In this document: positions 46,466-56,041 of the stretch, piece by piece
Position numbering within the stretch: position 1 is the first letter of the stretch
How the letters are laid out: every line of letters begins with the position of its first letter
DNA from: Paraburkholderia silviterrae
GTDB taxonomy: Bacteria > Pseudomonadota > Gammaproteobacteria > Burkholderiales > Burkholderiaceae
Direction: 5' to 3'
Length of the DNA: 64,000 nucleotides
Assembly: GCF_004353915.1 (NCBI RefSeq)
Contig: NZ_SMRP01000005.1
Coordinates: 101,769 to 165,768, forward strand
Program-made: the position numbers and the translations under genes
The notes under the pieces: generated by a model
What the model was told of the DNA's origin: nothing
Seen by the model: the letters and a program-made list of their open reading frames with translations, nothing else
Database searches by the model: none

Positions 46466-46657
46466 TCAGGTAGCGATCAGCAGCAGCACGAGACCGAGCC
46501 CCATCACGATCAGCCCGCCAATCCGGATGTGATGCGGCGGCCGTTCCGCAATTCTACGAAATGTATCGCGCCACGCCGTCGGGAAAACGAACGGGAACAT
46601 GCCCTCGATAATCAGCATCAGCGCGATCGCGAGCAACAGGGAGCCAGCTATGTCCAT
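46466..46657 (-). CDS. DUF2065 small inner-membrane protein (YjeT-like)
   Basis: Small membrane protein of 63 residues with two hydrophobic segments: AGSLLLAIALMLIIEGMFPFVFP and IGGLIVMGLGLVLLLIAT, joined by a basic loop (TAWRDTFRRIAERPPHHIR). This is the DUF2065/YjeT layout, usually found next to hflC as here. The function is unknown. The ATG used starts the family sequence; a GTG seven codons upstream is possible. Confidence 0.88.
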   Translation of the reverse strand: MDIAGSLLLAIALMLIIEGMFPFVFPTAWRDTFRRIAERPPHHIRIGGLIVMGLGLVLLLIAT

Positions 46658-46701
46658 GCGAAGAAACGCGCCGCGCACACGCGCGGCGCCCGTGTCTCAT
46701 T

Positions 46702-47610
46702 TTAGTGTTTGCGCGGCGCGGCGGAAGCGGCAGGAGCCGACGGCGCCTCTGCGTTCGGACTGCGCATGAAACGGAAGAAGTCGCTCGACGAGTCGACCAC
46801 GACCACATCGCCCGGCTTGAAGCTGTCGCGGTACGCCTGCATGCTTTGGTAGAAGCGATAGAAGTCCGGATCGCGGCCATACGCCTGCGCGGCGATCGCG
46901 GCGGCCTTGCCGTCGCCGTCGCCCTTGATGGCCTGCGCCTGGCTGTACGCGTCGGCAATCACGCCCTGCTGCTTGCGCTCTGCCTCGTCCTTGATCTTCT
47001 GCGCCTCGGCGGAGCCCTTCGCGCGCTCGTCGGCGGCGGCCTGCTCGCGTGCAGCGCTCATGCGTTTGTAGACCACCTCGGCGAGTTCCGCCGGATAGTC
47101 GATGCGCGTGAACTCGATGTCGACCACGTCGATGCCGAGCGGCGCAGCGGCCGTCCTGAGGGTGTCGCGCGCGCCGTTGGCGATCGCTTCCTGCTGGGCA
47201 AGCGCATCGCTCAGATCCACCTTTGAGAACGCACCCGAAAGCGCATCGCGCGAGAGCGACGCGAGCCGGTCCGCAAGCGTCTGCGGATCGCCCTTGGTGG
47301 CGGCGAAGAGCTTGAGCGGATCGGCAATGCGATAGCGCACGACCGGGTTCACGAGCAGCTCGGTCTTGTCCGAAGTGGTGTAACGGTCGGCATCGGGCGC
47401 ATCGAACGCCTGAATGCGGGTGTCGATGAACGTGGCGGTCTGGAACGGCGGCGGTAGCTTCACGTGCAGGCCCGGTCCCGCGAGCGACGCCTTGGCGCCG
47501 CCCGAGGAGGACACCACCGCCACATGGCGCGGATCGACGACGAACACCGCCGACGAGGCCAGGAGCACCACCACCACGAAGGCGACGACGAACGCAATGA
47601 TCTTGTTCAT
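46702..47610 (-). CDS. hflC: HflC, SPFH-domain modulator of FtsH protease
   Basis: Membrane protein that with HflK forms a large cap around FtsH, 302 residues. The N-terminal anchor is MNKIIAFVVAFVVVVLLASSAVFVV; the SPFH/band 7 domain (residues about 25-200) includes GLHVKLPPPFQTATFIDTRIQ and GIDVVDIEFTRIDYPAELAEVVYKRMSAAREQ; a charged helical stretch and a short Ala/Pro-rich tail follow. It starts 12 nt after the hflK stop. Confidence 0.95.
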   Translation of the reverse strand: MNKIIAFVVAFVVVVLLASSAVFVVDPRHVAVVSSSGGAKASLAGPGLHVKLPPPFQTATFIDTRIQAFDAPDADRYTTSDKTELLVNPVVRYRIADPLKLFAATKGDPQTLADRLASLSRDALSGAFSKVDLSDALAQQEAIANGARDTLRTAAAPLGIDVVDIEFTRIDYPAELAEVVYKRMSAAREQAAADERAKGSAEAQKIKDEAERKQQGVIADAYSQAQAIKGDGDGKAAAIAAQAYGRDPDFYRFYQSMQAYRDSFKPGDVVVVDSSSDFFRFMRSPNAEAPSAPAASAAPRKH

Positions 47611-47622
47611 GTCGGCGCTCCG

Positions 47623-49071
47623 TTATTGCACGTCGTCTTCGCGGCCGCGCGAACGCAGCGCGTCGCGCGAACGGAAGGCATCGCTCGCGGCCTGGGCCGC
47701 GTCGCTCGCCGACGGCGCCGGTGCAGCGCTCTGCTGGGGCTGCGCGTTTTGCTGCTGGCTTTGCGGTTGCGTGTTTTGCTGCATCTCGCCGTTCACTGCT
47801 GGCGCGGCTGCGGCATTCGCGTCCGATGCGGCGCTAGCCGGGGCCGCGGCTGCCGCAGCACCCGACGCGCCCGCGGCCGCAGCCGCGCGCTGACGCGTCG
47901 CGTCGACGAGCTTGTCGAGCGGCAGATAGATCACGTTGTTGCCCGACTTGCTGTCGACGAACACCTTCGTCGTATTCGAGTAGATGTGCTGCATGGTGTC
48001 CAGGTACATGCGCTCCCGAATGACGGCCGGCGCCTTCGCGTATTGGTCGTAGACGCTGTTAAAGCGCTGCGCGTCGCCCTGCGCCTGCGCGACCACACGG
48101 TCGCTGTAGGCCTTGGCGTCTTCGATGAGACGCGCCGCTTCGGCTTGCGCGCTCGGCAGCGTCTGATCGGCGTAGGCCTCGGCGTCACGCTTCGCGCGCG
48201 CGCTCTCCTGATGCGCCTTCGCTTCGTCGTCGAAGGCCGCCTGCACGCGATCGGGCGCCGTGACGCCCTGAATCGTCACGCCAACCACACCAAGCCCCGT
48301 CTTGTAGAGGTCGAGCGCGTGCTGGATCGAGTCGGCGAGTTGCGCACGGATCGGTTCGCGGTCCGCATAGAGGAGATCGTGGGTGCTGCGCGCGCCCACC
48401 ACGGTGCGCACGGCCGCCTGTGCGGCCTGGCTCACGGCGAGGTCGGGATCGACGCTGTGGAACAGATAATCGGTGGGCTGCTTGACCTGGTACTGCACGG
48501 TGAAACGCACGTCGAGAATGTCGCCATCGTGCGTGAGCACCGAGGCATCCTTCACATTCGACGGGCGCACGAGATTATTGCGGCCGATCTCGACGCTGCG
48601 GATCTGGCCGATATTCACGATTTCCTGCGTCTGGAACGGGAACGGCAGGCGCCAGTGCACGCCCTGGCCGACCGTCTGGCGATACTGGCCGAACTGCAGC
48701 ACGACGCCGGCCTGGCCGTCCTGAACGACGAACACACCGCTGCCGACATAAATGGCGATGAGCACGCCGAGCACGATGCCCACGCCGATGCGCGCGCTGC
48801 GGCCGTTGTCCGGCCGCGGGCCAAGCCCGCCGCCACCTTTGCCCTTCTTGCCGAAGAACGCCGACAGACGACGATTGAAATCGCGCCACATTTCGTCGAG
48901 ATCGGGCGGGCCATCACCCTTGCCGCCGTCATTGTTGCCGTTATTGCCCGACGGACGCCGCGCGTCGTCAGTGCGCTGGCCATTGCCCTCGCCGCGGCCC
49001 CAACGCGGGTCGTTCAGCGAGAAAATGGCGCGTGTGCGCTGCCAGCCAGTCCGCTTGTTGTAATCGTTCAC
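47623..49071 (-). CDS. hflK: HflK, SPFH-domain modulator of FtsH protease
   Basis: Partner of HflC, 482 residues. The cytoplasmic N terminus is Gly/Asn/Asp-rich (GNNGNNDGGKGDGPPDLDEMWRDF), followed by a membrane segment near residue 105 (ASVVLGVLIAIYVGSGVFVVQ type) and an SPFH domain with GVHWRLPFPFQTQEIVNIGQIRS and VGVTIQGVTAPDRVQAAFDD. The C-terminal 90 residues are Ala/Gln-rich and low-complexity. The hfq-hflX-hflK-hflC order is the classical hfl cluster. Confidence 0.95.
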   Translation of the reverse strand: MNDYNKRTGWQRTRAIFSLNDPRWGRGEGNGQRTDDARRPSGNNGNNDGGKGDGPPDLDEMWRDFNRRLSAFFGKKGKGGGGLGPRPDNGRSARIGVGIVLGVLIAIYVGSGVFVVQDGQAGVVLQFGQYRQTVGQGVHWRLPFPFQTQEIVNIGQIRSVEIGRNNLVRPSNVKDASVLTHDGDILDVRFTVQYQVKQPTDYLFHSVDPDLAVSQAAQAAVRTVVGARSTHDLLYADREPIRAQLADSIQHALDLYKTGLGVVGVTIQGVTAPDRVQAAFDDEAKAHQESARAKRDAEAYADQTLPSAQAEAARLIEDAKAYSDRVVAQAQGDAQRFNSVYDQYAKAPAVIRERMYLDTMQHIYSNTTKVFVDSKSGNNVIYLPLDKLVDATRQRAAAAAGASGAAAAAAPASAASDANAAAAPAVNGEMQQNTQPQSQQQNAQPQQSAAPAPSASDAAQAASDAFRSRDALRSRGREDDVQ

Positions 49072-49179
49072 CTGTGTTCGTTCACCAGAGTAGACAGCGG
49101 GTCATGTGCGTGGGGGCACCTCATCGGCGCACTTCGGGGCACGCAACGGGGAGCACCTCGAGGCGCCTCCCGATAGCGT

Positions 49180-50367
49180 TCAGCGGCCCAGCTCGGGTTC
49201 CCTGCTGGGTTCGTGCGGCACCGCGTTCCAGTCGGCGGCGGGCAGGAGCTGCGACGCCTGGACGAGCGGCTCGGCAGTCGCGATTTCGGCGATGGCGGCA
49301 CGCAGCGCGTCCAATCCGACGCCCGTGCGCGCGCTCAAAAAGACGCGCGAAATATTACCATACTCGTCCCGCTCGACCGTCCCGCCCCGGGCCGCCAGTT
49401 CAGGCACGGCGTCGATCTTGTTGAACACCAGCACCTGACGGATGGTGTCCGCGCCAATCTCGTGCAGCACCTCGTTCACCTGATCGATCTGGTCGAGGCG
49501 CACCGAGCTCGAGGCGTCCACCACGTGCAGCAACAAGTCGGCCTGCACGGTTTCCTGCAGCGTCGCGCGAAACGCCGCGACGAGCTGGTGAGGCAGTTCG
49601 CGGATGAAACCCACGGTATCCGACAACACGATCTGGCCCACGTCGTCGCCGAGCCATAGGCGCCGCGAAGTGGTGTCGAGCGTCGCGAACAACTGGTCGG
49701 CGGCATAGGCCTGCGCCTTGGTGAGCGCATTGAAGAGCGTGGATTTGCCCGCGTTCGTGTAGCCGACGAGCGAGACCGACATCGTGCGCGTGCGCTCGCG
49801 CTGGCGCCGCTGCGTGCCGTGCTGGCGACGCAGCTTGGCGAGCTTGCCCTGCAGCATCTTGATGCGCTCGCCAATCAGCCGCCGGTCGGTTTCGAGCTGC
49901 GTTTCGCCCGGGCCGCGCAGGCCGATACCACCCTTCTGGCGCTCGAGGTGAGTCCAGGCGCGCACGAGGCGCGTGGCGAGATACTGAAGCTGCGCGAGCT
50001 CGACCTGCAGCTTGCCTTCGTGGCTGCGCGCGCGCTGCGCGAAAATGTCGAGAATGAGGCTCGTGCGGTCCACCACGCGGCAATTGAGCGCACGCTCCAG
50101 ATTACGTTGCTGGGCGGGCGAGAGCGCGTGATTGAAAATGACGATTTCGACGTCGTTCGCCTCGCAGGCGAGACGCAGTTCCTCGGCCTTGCCACTGCCG
50201 ATGAACATGGCGGCGTCGGGGCTGGAACGCCGCCCGGTAAGCGTGACAGCGGGCGTGGCGCCCGCGCTCTTTGCGAGCAGGCTGAGTTCTTCGAGACTGG
50301 CTTCGAAATCGGTCTTGCCGAAGTCGATGCCGACGAGTGCGGCGTTGATCAAATTAGCAGGTGTCAA
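49180..50367 (-). CDS. hflX: Ribosome-associated GTPase HflX
   Basis: GTPase that splits stalled or heat-damaged 70S ribosomes, 395 residues. The N-terminal domain holds LDIFAQRARSHEGKLQVELAQL and the conserved GGIGLRGPGETQLETDRR near residue 165; the G domain has P-loop GYTNAGKST near 205, DTVGFIRELPHQL (G3) and NKID (G4). The start is a TTG with no obvious Shine-Dalgarno, 59 nt after hfq. It is followed by hflK after 108 bp. Confidence 0.93.
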   Translation of the reverse strand: MTPANLINAALVGIDFGKTDFEASLEELSLLAKSAGATPAVTLTGRRSSPDAAMFIGSGKAEELRLACEANDVEIVIFNHALSPAQQRNLERALNCRVVDRTSLILDIFAQRARSHEGKLQVELAQLQYLATRLVRAWTHLERQKGGIGLRGPGETQLETDRRLIGERIKMLQGKLAKLRRQHGTQRRQRERTRTMSVSLVGYTNAGKSTLFNALTKAQAYAADQLFATLDTTSRRLWLGDDVGQIVLSDTVGFIRELPHQLVAAFRATLQETVQADLLLHVVDASSSVRLDQIDQVNEVLHEIGADTIRQVLVFNKIDAVPELAARGGTVERDEYGNISRVFLSARTGVGLDALRAAIAEIATAEPLVQASQLLPAADWNAVPHEPSREPELGR

Positions 50368-50426
50368 AATGGAAGCGGCCGGATCGGGAGCGCCAGTCTG
50401 GCGCTCCGGACCGGCCGCGTCAAAGA

Positions 50427-50663
50427 TCAGGACGCTTCCGCATCCGGGTGGAAGTTCACCGGACGGGCCGGGACCACCGTGGAAATGGCGTGCTTGTAAA
50501 CCATTTGCGTAACCGTATTACGGAGCAACACGACGTACTGGTCGAACGATTCAATGTTCCCTTGAAGCTTGATGCCGTTGACCAGATAGATCGAAACAGG
50601 CACGTGCTCCTTGCGCAGCGCGTTCAGAAACGGGTCTTGTAACAGTTGCCCTTTGTTGCTCAT
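50427..50663 (-). CDS. hfq: RNA chaperone Hfq
   Basis: Hexameric Sm-like protein that pairs sRNAs with mRNAs, 78 residues, starting [35 protein letters not shown]. Sm1 ([25 protein letters not shown]) and Sm2 ([11 protein letters not shown]) are intact; the C-terminal tail is short ([13 protein letters not shown]). GGAG lies 7 nt before the ATG. A TATAGT on the minus strand at 50738-50743 is a plausible -10, giving a leader of about 65 nt. Confidence 0.97.
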
Positions 50664-50826
50664 AGCAAACTCCGTATTTTTTTGCAGGTTTAACTAAATT
50701 AGCGCCGAAGAAAAAGAAATCCGACGCCAATCGCTACACTATAGCTGATTCTCGTTCCACCGCGCCCCTCCCCACCGTCCGGCCAGCAAGGCCAACAGCG
50801 TGATTGCGCGCGGTAGCGAACGCAGC

Positions 50827-52164
50827 TCAGCTTTTTTCAGTGTAGGGATTCGTCGAGGAACGAAACTCTATGCGCAATGGAGTCCCGGTCAGCGAGAAAG
50901 TTTCCCGGAACCGATTCTCCAGGTAGCGTTTGTAGGTATCCGTCACCGCGTCGAGCGCATTGCCGTGGATCACGATAATGGGTGGGTTCTGTCCCCCCTG
51001 GTGCGCGTAGCGCAGCTTGGGACGTACCGGACCGCGGCGGCGCGGCTGCTGGAATTCCACGGCTTCGATTAGCGCGCGCGTGAGCTTCGGCGTGGGCAGC
51101 TTCGCCATCGCTGCGGCATAGGCATCGTCCACCGAGCGCATCAGCGGGCCGATGCCGAATTTTTCCGTCGCCGAAATGAAGCGCATTTCCGCGAAGTCGA
51201 GGAACTTCAGCTTGCGTTGCAGGTGGTGCTTGGTGCGCTCGCGCGCGTGATCGTCCATGCCATCCCACTTGTTCACGCCCACCACGAGCGCACGGCCCTG
51301 CTCCACTACGAAGCCGGCGATGTGCGCGTCCTGATCCGAAATTTCCTGGCGCGCGTCGAGCAGCAGAATGACCACGTTGGCGTCGGCGATCGACTGCAGC
51401 GTCTTCACCACCGAGAACTTCTCGATAGCCTCGAACACCTTGCCACGACGGCGCAGACCCGCCGTGTCGATCAAGGTGTACTTCTTGCCGCCGCGCTCGA
51501 AGTCCACGTAGATGGAGTCGCGCGTGGTGCCCGGCATGTCGAACGCGATCACGCGGTCCTCGCCGATCAACGTATTGACGAGCGTGGACTTGCCCACGTT
51601 CGGGCGGCCGACGATCGCAATCTTGATGCCGTGCTTGCCGGCGTCTTCTTCGCTTTCTTCGGGGCGATCGGCATAGGCCTGATCGAGCGCCTCGTTGATC
51701 ATCTCGGTCACGCCGTCACCGTGCGCCGCGGAAATCGCACGCGGATCGCCAAGGCCGAGTTCGTAGAAGTCGGCAGCGACGGCGCTGTACTTCATCCCTT
51801 CAGCCTTGTTGACCACCAGGAAGATCGGCCGACCGGTCTTGCGCAGGTAATCGGCGATGTGCTTGTCCTGCGGCGCGAGGCCGTTACGGCCATCGCAGAT
51901 GAACACGACGATGTCGGCTTCCTCCACTGCCTGACGCGTCTGCCGCGCCATTTCATGCAGGATGCCGTCCTTGGCGATCGGTTCGAAGCCACCGGTGTCG
52001 ACCACGAGATACGCACGATCGCCCACGCGCCCTTCGCCATAGTGGCGGTCGCGGGTGAGACCGGGCAGGTCAGCCACCAACGCGTCGCGCGAGCGCGTGA
52101 GCCGGTTGAAGAGCGTGGATTTCCCCACATTGGGGCGCCCGACGAGGGCGATTACGGGTTTCAT
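50827..52164 (-). CDS. der: GTPase Der (EngA)
   Basis: Essential double GTPase of 50S subunit assembly, 445 residues. Two G domains each start with [10 protein letters not shown] (near residues 8 and 185), with DLPGLTRD and [11 protein letters not shown] switch regions and NKAE/NKWD G4 motifs; the KH-like C-terminal domain ends with [20 protein letters not shown]. About 485 bp separate it from bamB, including two hairpins just before its start. Confidence 0.96.
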   Translation of the reverse strand: MKPVIALVGRPNVGKSTLFNRLTRSRDALVADLPGLTRDRHYGEGRVGDRAYLVVDTGGFEPIAKDGILHEMARQTRQAVEEADIVVFICDGRNGLAPQDKHIADYLRKTGRPIFLVVNKAEGMKYSAVAADFYELGLGDPRAISAAHGDGVTEMINEALDQAYADRPEESEEDAGKHGIKIAIVGRPNVGKSTLVNTLIGEDRVIAFDMPGTTRDSIYVDFERGGKKYTLIDTAGLRRRGKVFEAIEKFSVVKTLQSIADANVVILLLDARQEISDQDAHIAGFVVEQGRALVVGVNKWDGMDDHARERTKHHLQRKLKFLDFAEMRFISATEKFGIGPLMRSVDDAYAAAMAKLPTPKLTRALIEAVEFQQPRRRGPVRPKLRYAHQGGQNPPIIVIHGNALDAVTDTYKRYLENRFRETFSLTGTPLRIEFRSSTNPYTEKS

Positions 52165-52189
52165 CTGATCTTTTCTACAGTAATGCGCG

Positions 52190-52247
52190 GCGCCGGAACG
52201 TCCGGCGCGCTGCGCGGCAAGCTTCTGCGTTCATGCTCGCAGAAGCT
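52190..52247 (-). promoter_or_regulatory. Two hairpins in the der leader
   Basis: AGCTTCTGCG (52220-52229) and CGCAGAAGCT (52238-52247) form a perfect 10-bp stem with an 8-nt loop. Nearer the gene, GCGCCGGA (52190-52197) and TCCGGCGC (52201-52208) form an 8-bp stem with loop ACG, extendable by flanking GC. No T tract follows either. A GATAAT (minus strand, 52261-52266) just upstream may be a -10. Confidence 0.5.
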
Positions 52248-52297
52248 GCAATAGTTGCAAATTATCACGAATTGGGCCGTGCGCCCGGTACATGGGC

Positions 52298-52645
52298 TCA
52301 TCGGGGCCCCAGCACGCGCCGGACCAGCGCTTGGGTCGTGCTCGCCAGCCGAGCGGTCCAATGGATCGATTCTTTCTTCAGCCCGGTCGCCGGGCCAGGG
52401 GTGCCGAGGCCGGGACCATCCACATCCAGCCCGGAGCCATCCAGCGTCTCATAATGTGCGCGCGGCCGGCATGCGCCGGCCAGCGGAGCGGCAAGCCAGA
52501 CGAGGCTCGGGGCCACCCATAATCTTCTGTAAATGGCGCCGGGACGGCCAAATGCAAGAGGTGCAAGCACCAAATACAAGAGGCCGCTACCCGCGGGCGC
52601 GGCCCCACGATGCGACGCCCGACGCCACGCGTCGGACATTGTCAT
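52298..52645 (-). CDS. Possible small membrane protein between bamB and der
   Basis: Doubtful frame of 115 residues that begins 4 nt after the bamB stop. The first 60 residues contain two hydrophobic stretches (GLLYLVLAPLAFG and LWVAPSLVWLAAPLAGA) separated by RPGAIYRR, which could be a small membrane protein. Codon use includes AGA-AGA-TTA, unlike its neighbours, and the second half is Gly/Pro-rich without features. It may be real but weakly conserved, or chance. The rest of the 52165-52649 gap holds the der leader hairpins and nothing else I recognise. Confidence 0.3.
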   Translation of the reverse strand: MTMSDAWRRASHRGAAPAGSGLLYLVLAPLAFGRPGAIYRRLWVAPSLVWLAAPLAGACRPRAHYETLDGSGLDVDGPGLGTPGPATGLKKESIHWTARLASTTQALVRRVLGPR

Positions 52646-52649
52646 CCGA

Positions 52650-53795
52650 TCAACGCGGACGCAGACCGTAGAGGTCGCCGTCCTTCGTCTGCACGACGAG
52701 CGTGTTGCCAGCCAGCACCGGTGCAGCGGTGATCGCGCTGCCGTCGGTCTTCACGCGCGAGACGAAGCTGCCGTCGTCGAGCGAGAGGAAATGCACATAG
52801 CCCTGGTAGTCGCCCACCACGACCGCGTGGCCAAGCACGGCCGGCACGCTCACGTCGCGGTTCTTCAGCTTGTCGGTGCTCCAGGTCTGGTCGCCGGTCG
52901 AAACGCTGTACGCCTTCACGACCGACCAGTCGTCGCCGCCCACCACCGTGGTGTCGTCCTGAGCGATCCCGCTCGTGCTCGAGAACGCCTTCTCCCACAT
53001 CGCACGGCCCGAGTTGGCGTCGAAGCAACCCAGTTGCCCCTGGAACGTGACCGCGCACGTGGTGGCGCCGACGAGCGTGGGCGGACCGCTCACGTCATTG
53101 ATGCGCTCGACTTCGGTCACGCCCTTCGGATAGGACACCGGCGTTTCCCAGAACGCATCGCCGTTTTGCAGGTTGATCGCCGCGAACGCGCCGCCCGGGA
53201 AGCCCGCGAGCACGGCCTGGTCGCCCGCGAACGTCATGCCCGCGGACACGCGCAGGTTGAGCGGCACCGCACGGTTGCGATAGACCCACTTCTGCTCGCC
53301 GGTCTGCGCGTTGAACGCGACAATCTGGCCATCGATGGTGCGCACGATCACCAGACCGTTGCCAACCAGCGGCGGCGAGATAACCTCGCCCGGCGCCTTG
53401 GCTTGCCACGAGAGCTTGCCATTGGCGTCGAGCACGTACACGTTGCCCTTCAGGCCGCCGACAGCCGTGAGATTGCCGTCGCTGCCGACACCCGCCGAGA
53501 TATCGTCCTTGAGCTTCGTGCGCCACACGTCCTTGCCGGTCTGCGCATCGATCTTCGCGACCGAGCCGTTCTCGCCGGCGGCGTAAACAGCGTCGCCCAC
53601 GGCGACCGGCGAGAACAGGTAGCGACCCGCCTTGCCGACGCTCGACTTCCACACCTGCTGGACATCCAGCACCGGCTTGAACTCGGTCAGCGGCACCGGT
53701 ACGCGACGCTCGTCTTTGGTGGACGAGCAAGCCGCCAGCGCGAGGACGGTCATCGCACAGGCGACAGGTACAACGGTTCGTTTCAGCAAATTCAT
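52650..53795 (-). CDS. bamB: Outer membrane assembly lipoprotein BamB
   Basis: Lipoprotein of the BAM complex that inserts beta-barrel proteins, 381 residues. The signal MNLLKRTVVPVACAMTVLALAAC ends in the lipobox LALAAC; the mature part is an eight-bladed beta-propeller of PQQ-like repeats (for example GDAVYAAGENGSVAKIDAQTGKDVWR, NGLVIVRTIDGQIVAFNAQTGEQKWVYR, GYVHFLSLDDGSFVSRVK). A second ATG lies five codons upstream; the one chosen gives the compact signal. bamC lies 9 kb away in the same window. Confidence 0.95.
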   Translation of the reverse strand: MNLLKRTVVPVACAMTVLALAACSSTKDERRVPVPLTEFKPVLDVQQVWKSSVGKAGRYLFSPVAVGDAVYAAGENGSVAKIDAQTGKDVWRTKLKDDISAGVGSDGNLTAVGGLKGNVYVLDANGKLSWQAKAPGEVISPPLVGNGLVIVRTIDGQIVAFNAQTGEQKWVYRNRAVPLNLRVSAGMTFAGDQAVLAGFPGGAFAAINLQNGDAFWETPVSYPKGVTEVERINDVSGPPTLVGATTCAVTFQGQLGCFDANSGRAMWEKAFSSTSGIAQDDTTVVGGDDWSVVKAYSVSTGDQTWSTDKLKNRDVSVPAVLGHAVVVGDYQGYVHFLSLDDGSFVSRVKTDGSAITAAPVLAGNTLVVQTKDGDLYGLRPR

Positions 53796-53861
53796 CGGTG
53801 AACGAAGCATGAATGGAGTTGGTTTAGCTGTTTATATTCACGGGCGGGCAGCGCGGCTTGC

Positions 53862-54491
53862 TTAGCCGCCCAGCGCGTCGAGCTTGAACTGGATCAACTG
53901 GCGCTCGGAGGCATCGCTCTTGGGCAAGCTGTCGAGCGCGAGCTTGTAGGCCGTGCGCGCATCGTCGCGTTTGCCGGCTGCCGCGAGCAGGTCGCCGCGG
54001 CCATCCGCGACGATCCCCTTGAACGGCCCCGTATCCGGTTGCGGAATCAGCGCGAGGCCCTGATCGTAGGCCTTTTCGTCGAGCAGGACGGAGGCAAGGC
54101 GGATCTTCGCGATCTGGCGGAACTCCTCGTCCTTCGCGTGATCGGCCGCCCACTGCAATTGCGCCTTCGCGCCCGCGGTGTCACCCGCCATGTAGAGCGC
54201 CTTGCCCACGCCAAGCGCGGTCATCTGCGCATACGCGGTGCGGCCAAAGCGGTCTTCCATGTCAGTCGCAATGCGCGTGAGCTGCGCTTTGTCGCCGCCG
54301 GCCGACGCCTGCTGCACCTGGTCGTACAGCACCGCGGCCTCAGCGGCCTGACGGCGCTGCCAGAAGTTCCAGCCGTTCCACGCAGCGAGCGCGAGCAGAA
54401 CGATCAGCACGATCCACGTAGTGATGTTGCCCCACTGCGTCCACCATGCCTTGAAACTCTCGATCGATTCCTGTTCGTCGTGGTAACTCAT
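53862..54491 (-). CDS. yfgM: YfgM family tetratricopeptide membrane protein
   Basis: Ancillary SecYEG translocon subunit facing the periplasm, 209 residues. Cytoplasmic lead MSYHDEQESIESFKAWWTQWGN, membrane segment ITTWIVLIVLLALAAWNGWNFW (about 23-44), then TPR-like helices (YDQVQQASAGGDKAQLTRIATDMEDRFG; AQLQWAADHAKDEEFRQIAKIRLASVLL; GDLLAAAGKRDDARTAYKLAL). The yfgM-bamB pair is conserved in gammaproteobacteria too and links translocation with outer-membrane assembly. Confidence 0.93.
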   Translation of the reverse strand: MSYHDEQESIESFKAWWTQWGNITTWIVLIVLLALAAWNGWNFWQRRQAAEAAVLYDQVQQASAGGDKAQLTRIATDMEDRFGRTAYAQMTALGVGKALYMAGDTAGAKAQLQWAADHAKDEEFRQIAKIRLASVLLDEKAYDQGLALIPQPDTGPFKGIVADGRGDLLAAAGKRDDARTAYKLALDSLPKSDASERQLIQFKLDALGG

Positions 54492-54633
54492 CGCGTAGCG
54501 ATTCCTTGTTTATTCTGAAGCCCGTTGCCGGACGCGCCACGAACACCGTTCGGGCACGCCGCGGACATCGGCCAAATGCGTCGATCGCACGTCGATGACA
54601 GCTGCTTGCGCACCGCCATCCAAGACGGCTCCA

Positions 54634-55971
54634 TCAGTCGTCGCCGTCTTCGGCGGATGCAACCATCGCATTGATTAGATATTCGGTCAAGTCTTCGAGT
54701 GCTACCGTCTGTTGCTCGCTGCGAGCCGCTTCGGCGCCACCGCGTAGCGCCTTCACACCCGCTACGCCCTTGGCCACTTCGTCTTCGCCAAGCACCACGG
54801 CGAACGCCGCGCCGCTTGCATCCGCGCGCTTCATCTGCGACTTGAAGCTCGCGGGCTGACCGTCGGCGCTGCAGTGGAGGATGACATCGAGACCGGTGTC
54901 GCGCAGGCGCTCGGCGACGATGAACGCCTGCTCGCGTGCCGCGTCGCCCTGGTGCACGACGTAGACGTCGCAACCGTCGTCTTCCGGCACGAGGTCCTCT
55001 TCCTTGAGCAACTCCAGAATGCGCTCGACGCCCATGGCCCAGCCGCAAGCCGCCGTGGGCTTGCCGCCAAGCTGCTCGATCAGCGGATCGTAGCGGCCGC
55101 CGGCCGCCACCGTGCCCTGCGCGCCGAGCTTGTCGGTGATCCACTCGAACACGGTCAGATTGTAGTAATCGAGCCCGCGCACGAGACGCGGGTTGATCTT
55201 GAACGGAATGTTGTTCGCCTTGAGCAGGCGCTGCAGTCCTTCGAAGTGCGCAAGCGACTCCTCGCCGAGGAAGTCGATCAGCTTCGGCGCGTTGTTCGCA
55301 ACTTCCTGCAGCGCAGGGTTCTTCGTGTCGAGCACGCGCAGCGGGTTCGTGTACAGGCGGCGCTTGCCGTCTTCGTCGAGCAGATCGACGTGCTGCTCGA
55401 GATACTTGATGAGCTCGACGCGATGCGCAGCGCGCTCTTCGGCGAGACCCAGCGAGTTGATCTCGAGCTTGATGCCGGTCAGACCGAGGTCGTCCCAGAG
55501 ACGCTGGCACATCAGAATGATTTCCGCGTCAGCATCGGGGCCCGCGAAGCCGAGCGCTTCCACGCCGACCTGATGGAACTGGCGATAGCGGCCGCGCTGC
55601 GGACGCTCGTGACGGAACATCGGGCCGATGTACCACAGGCGCTTCGGGCCGTCGTAGAGCATGTTGTGCTCGATCGACGCGCGTACGACTGCCGCCGTGT
55701 TCTCCGGGCGCATCGTCAGGTTCTCGCCGTTGAGCGCGTCGGTGAAGCTGTACATCTCCTTTTCGACGATGTCGGTCACTTCGCCGATGCCGCGCGTGAA
55801 GAGCTGCGTATGCTCGACGATCGGCGTGCGGATGTTCTGGTATCCGTACGAACGGAGCATGGACTTCACGGTGGTTTCGAAGAAGTCCCACAGCCCTGCT
55901 TCCTGCGGCAGGATGTCGTTCATGCCCTTCACGCCGGTCAGCTTTTCCGGCTTTCTTTTCTGTTCAGTCAT
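54634..55971 (-). CDS. hisS: Histidyl-tRNA synthetase
   Basis: Class II synthetase charging tRNA-His, 445 residues. Starts with a Lys-rich lead then [22 protein letters not shown]. Motif 1 ([22 protein letters not shown]), motif 2 ([21 protein letters not shown]), the His-specific [14 protein letters not shown] and motif 3 ([16 protein letters not shown]) are all present, unlike in HisZ. It sits in the conserved rodZ-ispG-hisS-yfgM-bamB-der order. Confidence 0.97.
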   Translation of the reverse strand: MTEQKRKPEKLTGVKGMNDILPQEAGLWDFFETTVKSMLRSYGYQNIRTPIVEHTQLFTRGIGEVTDIVEKEMYSFTDALNGENLTMRPENTAAVVRASIEHNMLYDGPKRLWYIGPMFRHERPQRGRYRQFHQVGVEALGFAGPDADAEIILMCQRLWDDLGLTGIKLEINSLGLAEERAAHRVELIKYLEQHVDLLDEDGKRRLYTNPLRVLDTKNPALQEVANNAPKLIDFLGEESLAHFEGLQRLLKANNIPFKINPRLVRGLDYYNLTVFEWITDKLGAQGTVAAGGRYDPLIEQLGGKPTAACGWAMGVERILELLKEEDLVPEDDGCDVYVVHQGDAAREQAFIVAERLRDTGLDVILHCSADGQPASFKSQMKRADASGAAFAVVLGEDEVAKGVAGVKALRGGAEAARSEQQTVALEDLTEYLINAMVASAEDGDD

Positions 55972-56041
55972 TGCGTTGCGAGTTTGCTTGCGAATGGCGA
56001 TGTGCGGTTGTGCCTGGAAACGGTACTCGGGAGCGCGGCGC

